A DNA stretch of 64,000 nt from an uncultured Clostridia bacterium (GTDB taxonomy: Bacteria > Bacillota > Clostridia > Oscillospirales > Acutalibacteraceae). Made by a program: the position numbers and the translations under genes. This document shows positions 35,715 through 45,855 of the stretch, one piece after another (within the stretch, counting starts at the first letter, position 1; each line of letters begins with the position of its first letter). The stretch spans positions 62,001-126,000 of the forward strand of contig CANPXF010000003.1 of the NCBI GenBank assembly GCA_947585745.1, in the 5' to 3' direction. The notes under the pieces are model-generated. The model worked only from the letters and a program-made list of their open reading frames with translations, was not told where the DNA came from and ran no database searches.

Positions 35715-37007
35715 ATGAACTTTAATATAATTACTCTCGGCTGTAAGGTTAATCAATATGAATCACAGCTTATGAGAGAGCTTTTGATAAAAAACGGATT
35801 TACGCCTTCCGAGGATAAGGATAAAGCGGATATAACCGTAATAAATACCTGTACGGTAACTGCGGTAACGGACTCGAAAAACAGAAAAATTATTCATAAA
35901 GTCCGCCGTAATAATCCCGACAAAATTGTCGTTTTAACGGGATGTATGCCGCAGGCTTTTCCTGATAGGAAAGGTGATTTTGAGGATTGTGATATTGTAC
36001 TCGGCAACAAGCGCAGAGCTGATTTAATTTCTAAAATTAACGAATATTTAACCTTTCGTCATCAGATTATAAGCATTGAGCCTCACGACAGTAAAAATGC
36101 GGAATATGAGGAGTTCAGCGTTAAAAATTTTGAGGGACATACAAGAGCGTTCGTTAAAATTGAGGACGGCTGTAACCGTTTCTGCTCCTATTGCATAATT
36201 CCGTATTCACGAGGAAGAGTGCGCAGTAAAAGCCCCGAAATTTTAAAAGAGGAGATAGAAAAGCTCGCTTTAAACGGTTATAAAGAAATTGTACTTGTCG
36301 GTATAAATCTTTCAGCTTACGGTCAGGGAGAAGATTTTGATTTAGCTGACGCGGTTGATATAGTATGTCAATTTGATGAGATAAAACGAGTCCGCTTAGG
36401 TTCTTTTGAACCTGAAATGATGTATGAGAGCCTAATAAAACGCTTTTCTGCGCAGGAAAAATTTTGTCCGCAATTTCATCTTTCCCTCCAAAGCGGTTGC
36501 AACGCTACGCTAAAGCGTATGCGCCGTCAGTATGATACTGATGAATATATGAAAATTGTAGAGGCGTTGCGCTCAAATTTTGATAATCCGTCTGTAACAA
36601 CAGATGTAATGGTGGGCTTTGCGGGAGAAACAGACGAGGAATTTAACGAGAGTTTAAAATTCGTAAAAAAAGTCGGGTTTTCAAAAATTCACGTTTTCCC
36701 GTATTCACAACGCAAAGGAACTTTGGCGGATACTATGGAAAATCAGGTTTCGGTTAGTGTTAAAGACAAACGAAGTAAAATTATGATTGAAACCGCCGAT
36801 AAATTGAGGCTTGATTTTCTGAAAACGCAAATCGGCAGAACAGAGAGCGTACTGGTTGAACGATTCAGAAAAAACGAATATTACGAAGGTTATACAATGA
36901 ATTATACACCCGTTCATATTTACTGCGACAATAATATTACAGGTGAAATTGTCAATGTAAAAATCACAGAATACGGTGATGATTTCTGTATAGGGGAGCT
37001 AATCTAA
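35715..37007 (+). CDS. mtaB: tRNA t6A37 methylthiotransferase MtaB
   Basis: This radical SAM methylthiotransferase converts t6A37 to ms2t6A37 in tRNA. Order: N-terminal UPF0004 domain (GCKVNQYES near residue 9, NTCTVTAV, TGCMPQAFP), radical SAM core with CNRFCSYCIIPYSRGR near residue 150, and a C-terminal TRAM-like domain. The 430-residue length is typical of MtaB (YqeV) rather than MiaB. tsaE and tsaB, needed for its t6A substrate, lie at 52308-53435. The last nine bases overlap the convergent glycosidase gene. Confidence 0.93.
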   Translation: MNFNIITLGCKVNQYESQLMRELLIKNGFTPSEDKDKADITVINTCTVTAVTDSKNRKIIHKVRRNNPDKIVVLTGCMPQAFPDRKGDFEDCDIVLGNKRRADLISKINEYLTFRHQIISIEPHDSKNAEYEEFSVKNFEGHTRAFVKIEDGCNRFCSYCIIPYSRGRVRSKSPEILKEEIEKLALNGYKEIVLVGINLSAYGQGEDFDLADAVDIVCQFDEIKRVRLGSFEPEMMYESLIKRFSAQEKFCPQFHLSLQSGCNATLKRMRRQYDTDEYMKIVEALRSNFDNPSVTTDVMVGFAGETDEEFNESLKFVKKVGFSKIHVFPYSQRKGTLADTMENQVSVSVKDKRSKIMIETADKLRLDFLKTQIGRTESVLVERFRKNEYYEGYTMNYTPVHIYCDNNITGEIVNVKITEYGDDFCIGELI

Positions 37008-38201
37008 AATTTCCACAAGGTTGCTTACCTCTTTTGCGGCCTTTTCACTTTCTAAATTTTCAAAGCTGTAGAACATAAATCCTTTAAGTTTCTTTTTTCT
37101 GACAAGCTTTACTTCCTCCTGAAGAATTTTATCGGAATACGACCATGTGCCTCCGTCTAATTCCGTTCCCGTTTTATATCCCGCGATTCCTATATATAGA
37201 GAAACATCTTCGTTATATTCAAGAGATGTCCAGTTTTTGAGCGCCCTTTCAAAGGTTAAGGCAGGATTTTTTAAACTGTAGTAAAGCTGGGGGCATATAT
37301 AATCTATATATCCCGATTTTGAACACCAGCTTTTAACGTCAGCGTACATTTTATAATCATTCTCGATATTTCCCTGTGGTGATATTCCGAAAACTATATC
37401 TTTACCTGTATTATGAATTACCGTGTAACATTCTGCAATCAGTATATTAACATTTGCAATTCTCCAGTCTTTAAGGGAAATCGCCTTATCATATCCGACG
37501 TTTTTACAGTATCTTTTATACTGTTCTTCATCAAAGCTTTTTTTAGACGTAGGGTAAAAATAATCGTCAAACTGTATCCCGTCTACGTCATAATTATTTA
37601 TTATTTCCTTAATTCCGTTTTCAATTAGCTTGCGTACCCCTGAAAGCGCGGGATTGTAATAAATTCCGTCGTCAACCTTTACACCGAGGTTTTTATTGTT
37701 TTTATAGGGATTATTCGCGGAAAGCTTCAAATCACTTGTACTTCTTACTCGGTACGGATTAATCCAGGCGTGGATTTTTAGTCCGAGCTTATGGGAATAC
37801 GCGCACATATATTTAAGCGGGTCATAGCCGGGATTTTTGCCCTGAGCGCCTGATATTATATGTGAATAAGGATAATATGAGGATTCATACAGCGCGTCTG
37901 AAAAGGGTCTTACCTGTACGATTAATGTATTAAATTTCTTATCTTTTGCCTTGTTCGCAATATTTTTAAATTTTCTTTTAAAGCTTTTATAGCTTCTGTC
38001 TGTTCCGTACATATCCAAATCCATATATGTAACCCAGACTCCGCGCATCTCCGTATCTATTTTAAGACTGCTTGTCTTTACGGCTTTTTTGTGGATTGAT
38101 ATTTTTTTGTCAGATGTTTTGGTATTTGTGCTTGAAATCGCGATAACGCCTATAAGAGCTATTATGCTTAAAAATATCGGAATTTTTTTAATTATTTTCA
38201 T
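36999..38201 (-). CDS. GHL10 (DUF187) family glycosyl hydrolase-like protein
   Basis: The 400-residue protein has an N-terminal hydrophobic segment (about residues 8-24) acting as signal or anchor, then a TIM-barrel GHL10 domain. RGVWVTYMDLDMYG near residue 53, FNTLIVQVRPFSDALYESSYYPYS and HAWINPYRVR are the family hallmarks, and DGIQFDDYFYP near residue 210 holds the likely catalytic acids. It should act outside the membrane on a glycan, possibly peptidoglycan-related. The exact substrate is unknown. Confidence 0.88.
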   Translation of the reverse strand: MKIIKKIPIFLSIIALIGVIAISSTNTKTSDKKISIHKKAVKTSSLKIDTEMRGVWVTYMDLDMYGTDRSYKSFKRKFKNIANKAKDKKFNTLIVQVRPFSDALYESSYYPYSHIISGAQGKNPGYDPLKYMCAYSHKLGLKIHAWINPYRVRSTSDLKLSANNPYKNNKNLGVKVDDGIYYNPALSGVRKLIENGIKEIINNYDVDGIQFDDYFYPTSKKSFDEEQYKRYCKNVGYDKAISLKDWRIANVNILIAECYTVIHNTGKDIVFGISPQGNIENDYKMYADVKSWCSKSGYIDYICPQLYYSLKNPALTFERALKNWTSLEYNEDVSLYIGIAGYKTGTELDGGTWSYSDKILQEEVKLVRKKKLKGFMFYSFENLESEKAAKEVSNLVEILD

Positions 38202-38225
38202 ATTACCATCCCTCGGAGTTTATTT

Positions 38226-38501
38226 ATGTTTCCTGAATTTTATGTCATTTATTTTGTTTTAATTAATCTTATTTCGGTTATTATAACTGTTTACGATAAA
38301 TACTGCGCGGTTAATAACAAATGGAGAGTGAAGGAGCTCACTCTGCTTTTGTTTTCCGCGTTGGGCGGAAGTATTTCAATGTATATAACTATGCAGATTA
38401 TACGCCATAAAACAAAAAAGCTGAAATTTATGCTTGGAATACCAATTATAATTGTTTTTCAATTTGTTATTTATCATATGGTGAGTTGTTATGTCGTCTA
38501 A
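38226..38501 (+). CDS. DUF1294 small membrane protein
   Basis: The 91-residue protein has three hydrophobic helices and the DUF1294 pattern: YDKYCAVNNKWRVKELTLLLFSALGGSISMYITMQIIRHKTKKLKF. Function is unknown. It overlaps the following pseudouridine synthase gene by 11 bases, so the two are co-translated, and it is divergent from the GHL10 gene. Confidence 0.85.
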   Translation: MFPEFYVIYFVLINLISVIITVYDKYCAVNNKWRVKELTLLLFSALGGSISMYITMQIIRHKTKKLKFMLGIPIIIVFQFVIYHMVSCYVV

Positions 38502-39360
38502 AAATCTTATATTTACCGTACCGAATGAATATGACAATGTTAACGCAAAAACATTTTTACGGAAGCATTGCGGTGTATCTGCCCGTATGATAGCACGTTT
38601 AAAGCGTGAAAAAAACGGAATTTTAAGAGATAAAAAAATTCTTAAAACAATAGATATTTTAAATGCGGGAGATATTGTTGTCCTCAATCTTCCTGAAGAT
38701 AAAAATGAAATTGCGCCCGTAAAAGGAGATTTAAAAATTCTTTTTGAAGATGAATACATCATTGTTATTGATAAGCCTGACGGTGTTGCCGTTCACCCGA
38801 CTAAAATTCATCAAAGGGATACTTTGGCTAATTTTTTAGCCTACAGACAAAAACAGCTCGGCGAGAGTTACACATTCCGCGCCGTTAACAGGCTCGATAA
38901 GGATACATCGGGAATAGTAGTTGTCGCAAAGGACAGATATACCGCTTCAAATCTTTTTAAAACGATTAATAAAAAATATATTGCCGTATGCGAGGGAATA
39001 ATTGAAAATTTTGGGACAATAGATAAACCGATTAAGATTCTTGAGGGACATACTATTCAACGCGTCTGCGCCGACGACGGAATAAAATCTGTTACGCGCT
39101 ATAAACCAATTTCGGTATATAAAAACCATACCATGCTTGAAATTACTCTTGAAACAGGTCATACTCATCAGATAAGATGCCACTTTTCTTCAATAGGACA
39201 TCCGCTTGCGGGTGACGATATGTATGGAGGCTCGCTTGAATTTATTAAGCGTCAGGCATTGCATTGCGCCTTTGTAAGCTTTATTCATCCCGTTACAAAG
39301 GAAAAGATTGATATAAGCAGTAAATTGCCAAAGGATATAGAAAAGCTGACTTCAATATAA
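38491..39360 (+). CDS. RluA family pseudouridine synthase
   Basis: The 289-residue enzyme isomerises uridines in rRNA or tRNA. An N-terminal S4-like domain (FLRKHCGVSARMIARLKREKNG) precedes the catalytic domain with NRLDKDTSGIVVVAK (Asp136 as nucleophile) and GHTHQIRCHFSSIGHPLAGD. Among RluA, RluC and RluD types the exact target cannot be read from sequence alone. A terminator follows. Confidence 0.92.
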   Translation: MSSKNLIFTVPNEYDNVNAKTFLRKHCGVSARMIARLKREKNGILRDKKILKTIDILNAGDIVVLNLPEDKNEIAPVKGDLKILFEDEYIIVIDKPDGVAVHPTKIHQRDTLANFLAYRQKQLGESYTFRAVNRLDKDTSGIVVVAKDRYTASNLFKTINKKYIAVCEGIIENFGTIDKPIKILEGHTIQRVCADDGIKSVTRYKPISVYKNHTMLEITLETGHTHQIRCHFSSIGHPLAGDDMYGGSLEFIKRQALHCAFVSFIHPVTKEKIDISSKLPKDIEKLTSI

Positions 39361-39374
39361 AGTCAGCTTTTTGT
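39342..39374 (+). terminator. Terminator after the RluA-type gene
   Basis: AAAGCTGACTT (within the last codons) pairs with AAGTCAGCTTT after a seven-base loop, followed by TTTT. It overlaps the coding end. Confidence 0.8.
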
Positions 39375-39382
39375 TATAATGT

Positions 39383-39799
39383 TTATTTGAATTTTACCTT
39401 TTCCTTTTTGTTAACCCCGATTACTGCTCCGAGAGTTGAAAAAACAAGCAAAACCATAATTTTAAATAATATCAGAGGGGAAAAACTGCCCGTAAAAGAG
39501 TTAATCCCTGCCAGGAAAACAATAATAAACATTATAAATCCTGTGGCAAGACCGATAAAAAGCCCCGAGCTTTTGTAAATTCTACCGCCTATATATCCTC
39601 CGATATAACCGCCCGCGGCGAGAAGCCCTAAAGTAATGTATTCCAAAGCGCCGTCGGGAAGCCTTCCCATAGAAATAATTATAAGCGAGCAGATTATTAT
39701 AAGTATAATAGTAATCAGCGTGCCTACCAATGAGCCGAAAATCACGCTCTTGATTGCTTTTTTATTTATCGAATCAAATTTTGAGTTTATCGCTCTCAT
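39383..39799 (-). CDS. TIGR04086 family membrane protein
   Basis: The 138-residue protein has four hydrophobic helices and a Gly-rich AAGGYIGGYIGGRIYKSSGL loop typical of TIGR04086 proteins of Clostridia and Bacilli. Function is unknown. Its GGGGGAA ribosome binding site lies in the 3' arm of the yajC terminator stem, so expression may depend on how that hairpin folds. The yajC-TIGR04086 adjacency is common in firmicutes. Confidence 0.85.
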   Translation of the reverse strand: MRAINSKFDSINKKAIKSVIFGSLVGTLITIILIIICSLIIISMGRLPDGALEYITLGLLAAGGYIGGYIGGRIYKSSGLFIGLATGFIMFIIVFLAGINSFTGSFSPLILFKIMVLLVFSTLGAVIGVNKKEKVKFK

Positions 39800-39806
39800 A
39801 AAAATT

Positions 39807-39843
39807 CCCCCGAATATAATTCCTAAAAAATTATATTCGGGGG
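39807..39843 (-). terminator. Terminator after yajC that contains the next gene's ribosome binding site
   Basis: CCCCCGAATATAATT and AATTATATTCGGGGG are perfect 15-base reverse complements with a seven-base loop. On the minus strand TTTTT follows, then ATG of the TIGR04086 gene. The Shine-Dalgarno GGGGG is inside the stem. Confidence 0.85.
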
Positions 39844-39852
39844 AGCGTTTAA

Positions 39853-40242
39853 TTATTCACTTTTTTTGAATTTTGAGAAAAAGCCTTTTTTCTCTGCACT
39901 TTCTTCACTCGTTGGTTCTTTTAAGGTATTGATAGATGAAATTGACCATTTTTTCATTTTCATTTTATTTCTGTCAGAGCCTGTTTCTATAATAATAGAA
40001 TCCTCGTCTTCTTTAATAGCGACTACTCTTCCGATGATACCGCCGATTGTGGTAATTTCATCTCCGATTTCAAGGCTGTTTCTAAGCTCTGCTTCTTCTT
40101 TTCTTTTTTTTGAGTTAGGTCTTATTAAGAAGAAATACAGGGCTGCAAAAATCGCGGCGTAAATTAAAATCATAAAAATAAAAGAATTTCCTCCGCCTGC
40201 CGCCGCGGGCTGCGCTGCGTCTAAAAGGGGTAAACTGTGCAT
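39853..40242 (-). CDS. yajC: Preprotein translocase subunit YajC
   Basis: The 129-residue protein has one N-terminal membrane helix (about residues 20-40) ending FFLIRPNSKKRKEEAE, then GDEITTIGGIIGRVVAI, the YajC signature. It associates with SecDF. An Ala/Gly-rich N-terminus precedes the helix. It follows tgt and queA on the same strand with its own promoter. Confidence 0.93.
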   Translation of the reverse strand: MHSLPLLDAAQPAAAGGGNSFIFMILIYAAIFAALYFFLIRPNSKKRKEEAELRNSLEIGDEITTIGGIIGRVVAIKEDEDSIIIETGSDRNKMKMKKWSISSINTLKEPTSEESAEKKGFFSKFKKSE

Positions 40243-40275
40243 ATTGATTTTCCTTTCTTTTTTAATCCATATCGT

Positions 40276-40304
40276 AGTATAACAGATATTTCCAGTACTT
40301 GCAA
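40276..40304 (-). promoter_or_regulatory. SigA-type promoter for yajC
   Basis: On the minus strand TTGCAA (40299-40304) and TATACT (40276-40281) are 17 bases apart. The yajC ATG lies 33 bases downstream of the -10. Confidence 0.65.
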
Positions 40305-40353
40305 GATTTTTATTTGTTTTAAAATAAACATTTTGAATATTTTGCAGGATAAT

Positions 40354-42518
<2,165 letters not shown>

Positions 42519-42551
42519 ATTTTTCCTTTCGTATAAAATTTTAATTTATAA

Positions 42552-42580
42552 TTGACATTAAATTCTTATAATGGTATATT
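42552..42580 (+). promoter_or_regulatory. SigA-type promoter for asd-dapA
   Basis: A perfect TTGACA (42552-42557) and TATATT (42575-42580, five of six) are 17 bases apart. The leader of about 95 bases shows no lysine riboswitch core. Confidence 0.65.
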
Positions 42581-42684
42581 ATAGGGTAGACAGTTATGGT
42601 TTAGCTTAGATACTTGTATATAATAACTTATTTTAGTTAAAGTTACAACCATTTTTAAAAAATTGTAATTTGTGGAGGGTCAAA

Positions 42685-43764
42685 ATGAAAAAATATAACG
42701 TAGGCGTAATCGGCGCCACAGGAATGGTGGGACAGCGCTTTCTTCTCTTGCTCGATAAGCACCCTTGGTTTAATATAACTACATTAGCCGCAAGCTCAAG
42801 AAGCGCGGGCAAAAAATACGGAGAGCTTATGGAAAAACGCTGGCTTCTTTCCGAGCCAATGCCCGAACAGGTTAAGGATATGACAGTTCTTGACGCGTCA
42901 AATATCGAGGAAGTGGCAAAAACGGTTGATTTTTGCTTTTGCGCGGTAAATATGCCTAAGGAAGATATTAAAGCGTTGGAGGAAGCGTACGCAAGGGCGG
43001 AATGTCCGATTGTTTCAAACAACTCCGCTCATCGTTTTACCCCCGATGTACCTATGGTTATTCCGGAAATTAACGCAGACCACATTGAGATAATAAAATA
43101 TCAGAGAAAACGTCTTGGTACAAAAAAAGGCTTTGTTGCGGTTAAATCCAACTGTTCTCTGCAGAGCTATGTGCCTGCTATTCATCCGCTTAAGAAATTT
43201 GGAGTTAATAAGGTTCTCGCTTGTACTTACCAGGCTATTTCGGGCGCGGGAAAAACATTTGAAACCTGGCCCGAGATGGTAGATAATCTTATTCCGTATA
43301 TCGGCGGAGAAGAAGAAAAATCCGAAAAAGAGCCTCTTAAAATCTGGGGTTCAATTGAAAACGGAAAAATTGTTGATAATAACGATATTGCGATTACATC
43401 ACAATGCCTCAGAGTTCCCGTATCGGACGGACATACGGCGGCGGTATTTATGTCATTTAAGGATAAAGCTCCGTCTGTTGACGAGGTAATTAAAGCTTGG
43501 GAATCTTATGAGGGCAGAGCGCAACAGCTGAAGCTTCCCAGCGCTCCTAAACATTTTCTGCATTATTATACAGAGCCTGACCAGCCTCAGATTAAGAGTT
43601 CAAGAGAAGTTGAGGGCGGTATGGCTGTTTCCGTAGGACGTTTAAGAGAAGATACACAGTATGATATGAAATTTGTTTGTATGTCGCACAATACCCTTAG
43701 AGGCGCGGCAGGCGGAGCTGTGCTTTTAGCCGAGCTCCTTTGCGCAGAGGGTTATATAGACTGA
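42685..43764 (+). CDS. asd: Aspartate-semialdehyde dehydrogenase
   Basis: Asd reduces aspartyl phosphate for lysine, methionine and threonine synthesis. The 359-residue protein has GATGMVGQRF at residues 9-18 and the active cysteine in KSNCSLQSYVPAIHPL, followed by YQAISGAGKTFETWPEM. The spacing and the SNCSLQ motif point to the archaeal/fungal-like subtype rather than the usual bacterial form with SNCTT. GGAGGG precedes ATG 42685. The track's 42670 start lies before that site. Confidence 0.95.
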   Translation: MKKYNVGVIGATGMVGQRFLLLLDKHPWFNITTLAASSRSAGKKYGELMEKRWLLSEPMPEQVKDMTVLDASNIEEVAKTVDFCFCAVNMPKEDIKALEEAYARAECPIVSNNSAHRFTPDVPMVIPEINADHIEIIKYQRKRLGTKKGFVAVKSNCSLQSYVPAIHPLKKFGVNKVLACTYQAISGAGKTFETWPEMVDNLIPYIGGEEEKSEKEPLKIWGSIENGKIVDNNDIAITSQCLRVPVSDGHTAAVFMSFKDKAPSVDEVIKAWESYEGRAQQLKLPSAPKHFLHYYTEPDQPQIKSSREVEGGMAVSVGRLREDTQYDMKFVCMSHNTLRGAAGGAVLLAELLCAEGYID

Positions 43765-43786
43765 AATAATTGATTTGGAGGTTATT

Positions 43787-44689
43787 ATGAATAAGCCAAT
43801 TTTTACAGGTTCCGGTGTTGCTCTTATAACACCGATGAATGATGACTTGACAGTAAACTATGACGCTTTGGAAGAACTTTTAGAGTTCCATATAAAAAAC
43901 GGTACCGACGCGATTATTGCCTGCGGTACGACAGGAGAGGCGGCTACGCTTTCAGAGGAAGAACACAGCGAGGTTTTGAGATTTGTTGCCGAAAAGGTCA
44001 ACCGCAGAACTGTTGTAATCGGAGGAACGGGCAGTAACGATACAAGAACGGCCATTAAGCTTTCAAAGGAAGCTGAAAAGTCGGGCGTTGACGCTCTGCT
44101 TTGCGTAACTCCTTACTATAATAAAACATCTCAACAGGGTCTTGTAAAGCATTTTAGCACTATAGCCGATTCGGTAAATATTCCGATTATTCTCTACAAT
44201 GTTCCATCTCGTACGGGATGTAATATCAAACCCGAAACATACGCGGAGCTTTGCAAGCACCCGAATATTAAAGCCTGCAAGGAGGCGAGCGGAGATATTT
44301 CGCAGGTTGCGTTAATTCGTTCGCTTTGCGGTGATAATCTTGACGTATATTCGGGCAACGATGACCAGACGGTTCCTTTTATGTCGCTCGGAGCTCTCGG
44401 CGTTATCTCTGTATTTGCGAATATTTGTCCTAAGGAAATGCACGATATTTGCAAGCTTTGTCTTGACAATAATTTTGCTGAGGCGAGAAAGCTTCATTTC
44501 CACTACCTTGAACTTATGAACATTATGTTTAGTGATGTTAATCCCATTCCCGTTAAGACGGCTATGAATCTTTTCGGCTATAACGCGGGAGAATGCAGAC
44601 TTCCTCTTGTTCCTATGAATACAGTCGGCTATCATAATCTGAAGGATTGTCTTACAAAGTACGATTTAATTAACAAGTACAGTAAATGA
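43787..44689 (+). CDS. dapA: 4-hydroxy-tetrahydrodipicolinate synthase
   Basis: DapA condenses pyruvate and aspartate semialdehyde. The 300-residue TIM-barrel enzyme has ACGTTGEAATLSEEEH, YNVPSRTGCNI with the catalytic Tyr, and the Schiff-base lysine in KEASGD (Lys165). TTGGAGG precedes the ATG 43787; the track start at 43775 covers that site. It follows asd by 22 bases. Confidence 0.97.
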   Translation: MNKPIFTGSGVALITPMNDDLTVNYDALEELLEFHIKNGTDAIIACGTTGEAATLSEEEHSEVLRFVAEKVNRRTVVIGGTGSNDTRTAIKLSKEAEKSGVDALLCVTPYYNKTSQQGLVKHFSTIADSVNIPIILYNVPSRTGCNIKPETYAELCKHPNIKACKEASGDISQVALIRSLCGDNLDVYSGNDDQTVPFMSLGALGVISVFANICPKEMHDICKLCLDNNFAEARKLHFHYLELMNIMFSDVNPIPVKTAMNLFGYNAGECRLPLVPMNTVGYHNLKDCLTKYDLINKYSK

Positions 44690-44719
44690 TAATAAATATA
44701 AAGCGTAAGCGTAAAGTAA

Positions 44720-44751
44720 AAAGAGGCAATTGATATTTCGTTGCCTCTTTT
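44720..44751 (+). terminator. Hairpin between dapA and dapB, partial terminator
   Basis: AAAGAGGCAA and TTGCCTCTTT form a ten-base stem around an 11-base loop, ending in only four T. Partial termination would lower dapB relative to asd-dapA. Confidence 0.6.
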
Positions 44752-44772
44752 CGCTAAAGGGGACGTAAAAAA

Positions 44773-45537
44773 ATGACAAATATAATATTATGCGGATGTA
44801 ACGGAAAAATGGGAAGTGTTGTTGTTAATTCTGTTTCGGCAAATGATGATTGCAAAATTGTTTGCGGAGTTGACGCATTCGGCGAAAACAATTATAATTT
44901 TCCGACTTATAAGGATTTTTCTAATATAAAGGATACGGTTGATGTCTTAATAGATTTTTCAAATCCGGCTTTGCTTAATTCACTTCTTGATTTTTCTATA
45001 AAAAATAAAATACCTGCTGTAATATGCACAACAGGTTACTCCCCGGAGCAGGTGGAAAAGATTAAATCGGCGTCAAAGAAAATTCCAGTATTTTATTCGG
45101 GAAATATGTCGCTCGGCGTCAATCTTTTGATTGAGCTTGCAAAACAGGCGGCAAAGGTTTTAAAATATGATTTTGATATTGAAATTATTGAAAAACACCA
45201 CAACCAAAAGGTAGATGCGCCTTCGGGAACGGCTCTTATGATAGCTGACGGAATCAGTGAAGAGCTTGAAAAAGAACCGCAATATATTTTTGACCGCCAC
45301 ACTTACCGCAGAAAGCGTTCCAAAAATGAAATTGGCATCCATTCCGTAAGGGGCGGTACAATAGTGGGCGAGCATGATGTTATTTTCGCGGGCCACGATG
45401 AGGTTGTAACAATTTCTCATCAGTCGCAGTCTAAGGAGCTTTTTGCAACAGGGGCAATCAATGCCGCGGTTTTTATAAAAGACAAACCCTGCGGTATGTA
45501 TAATATGAGTCAAATGCTTGCGGATAAATTAAAATAA
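44773..45537 (+). CDS. dapB: 4-hydroxy-tetrahydrodipicolinate reductase
   Basis: DapB reduces the DapA product with NAD(P)H. The 254-residue protein has GCNGKMGSVVVNSV near the N-terminus, FSGNMSLGVN, and the catalytic EKHHNQKVDAPSGTALM motif. AAAGGGGACG lies before the ATG. Confidence 0.97.
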   Translation: MTNIILCGCNGKMGSVVVNSVSANDDCKIVCGVDAFGENNYNFPTYKDFSNIKDTVDVLIDFSNPALLNSLLDFSIKNKIPAVICTTGYSPEQVEKIKSASKKIPVFYSGNMSLGVNLLIELAKQAAKVLKYDFDIEIIEKHHNQKVDAPSGTALMIADGISEELEKEPQYIFDRHTYRRKRSKNEIGIHSVRGGTIVGEHDVIFAGHDEVVTISHQSQSKELFATGAINAAVFIKDKPCGMYNMSQMLADKLK

Positions 45538-45552
45538 GTATTTTATAATTTT

Positions 45553-45581
45553 ACAGCGTGCTTTTAGGTCACGCTGTTTTT
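45553..45581 (+). terminator. Terminator after dapB
   Basis: ACAGCGTG and CACGCTGT pair around a nine-base loop, followed by TTTTTC. It closes the lysine operon. Confidence 0.85.
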
Positions 45582-45642
45582 CTTTATAAATTGCACCTTA
45601 TAAATTTTTTAGCATATTCTGTTACTAAATGAGGTGAAAGAA

Positions 45643-45855
45643 ATGGACAACTTACTAAGATTGCCCTCGGTAACTCAGGCTATGAGAGCAAGAGATATAC
45701 TGAGGTCTTACGGTATAAATTCAAAATTACAACGAATACCCGCAGGCAGGGGACACACCTCCTGCAGTTACGGTCTTTTAATAAATAACAACATTTCGCG
45801 CGCTGTTGAAATATTAAGAAAAAATAATATAAAAGTGTTGGGACGAGCATTATGA
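45643..45855 (+). CDS. DUF3343 putative Se/S carrier protein
   Basis: The 70-residue protein fits the DUF3343 family: MDNLLRLPSVTQAMRARDIL, then a basic stretch RIPAGRGHTSCSYGLLI with a conserved-type Cys. Members are proposed sulfur or selenium carriers linked to selenium-dependent enzymes and cysteine desulfurases. GAGGTG precedes ATG 45643, making the track's GTG 45634 unlikely. The stop overlaps the ATG of the aminotransferase (ATGA), supporting joint function. Confidence 0.75.
   Translation: MDNLLRLPSVTQAMRARDILRSYGINSKLQRIPAGRGHTSCSYGLLINNNISRAVEILRKNNIKVLGRAL

Noticed and set aside
42519-42551. preQ1 riboswitch before queA
   Set aside because: Only about 30 AT-rich bases precede the start and no preQ1 C-rich loop or pseudoknot is present.
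42552-42572. Promoter formed by TTGACA and the first TATAAT before asd
   Set aside because: Those elements are only nine bases apart; the TATATT at 42575 gives the proper 17-base spacing.
42581-42684. Lysine riboswitch before asd-dapA
   Set aside because: The leader is only about 100 bases and lacks the conserved lysine aptamer core and a terminator stem.
42633-43022. Minus-strand 129-residue ORF
   Set aside because: It is antisense to the asd start and leader, with no recognisable domain or start signal.
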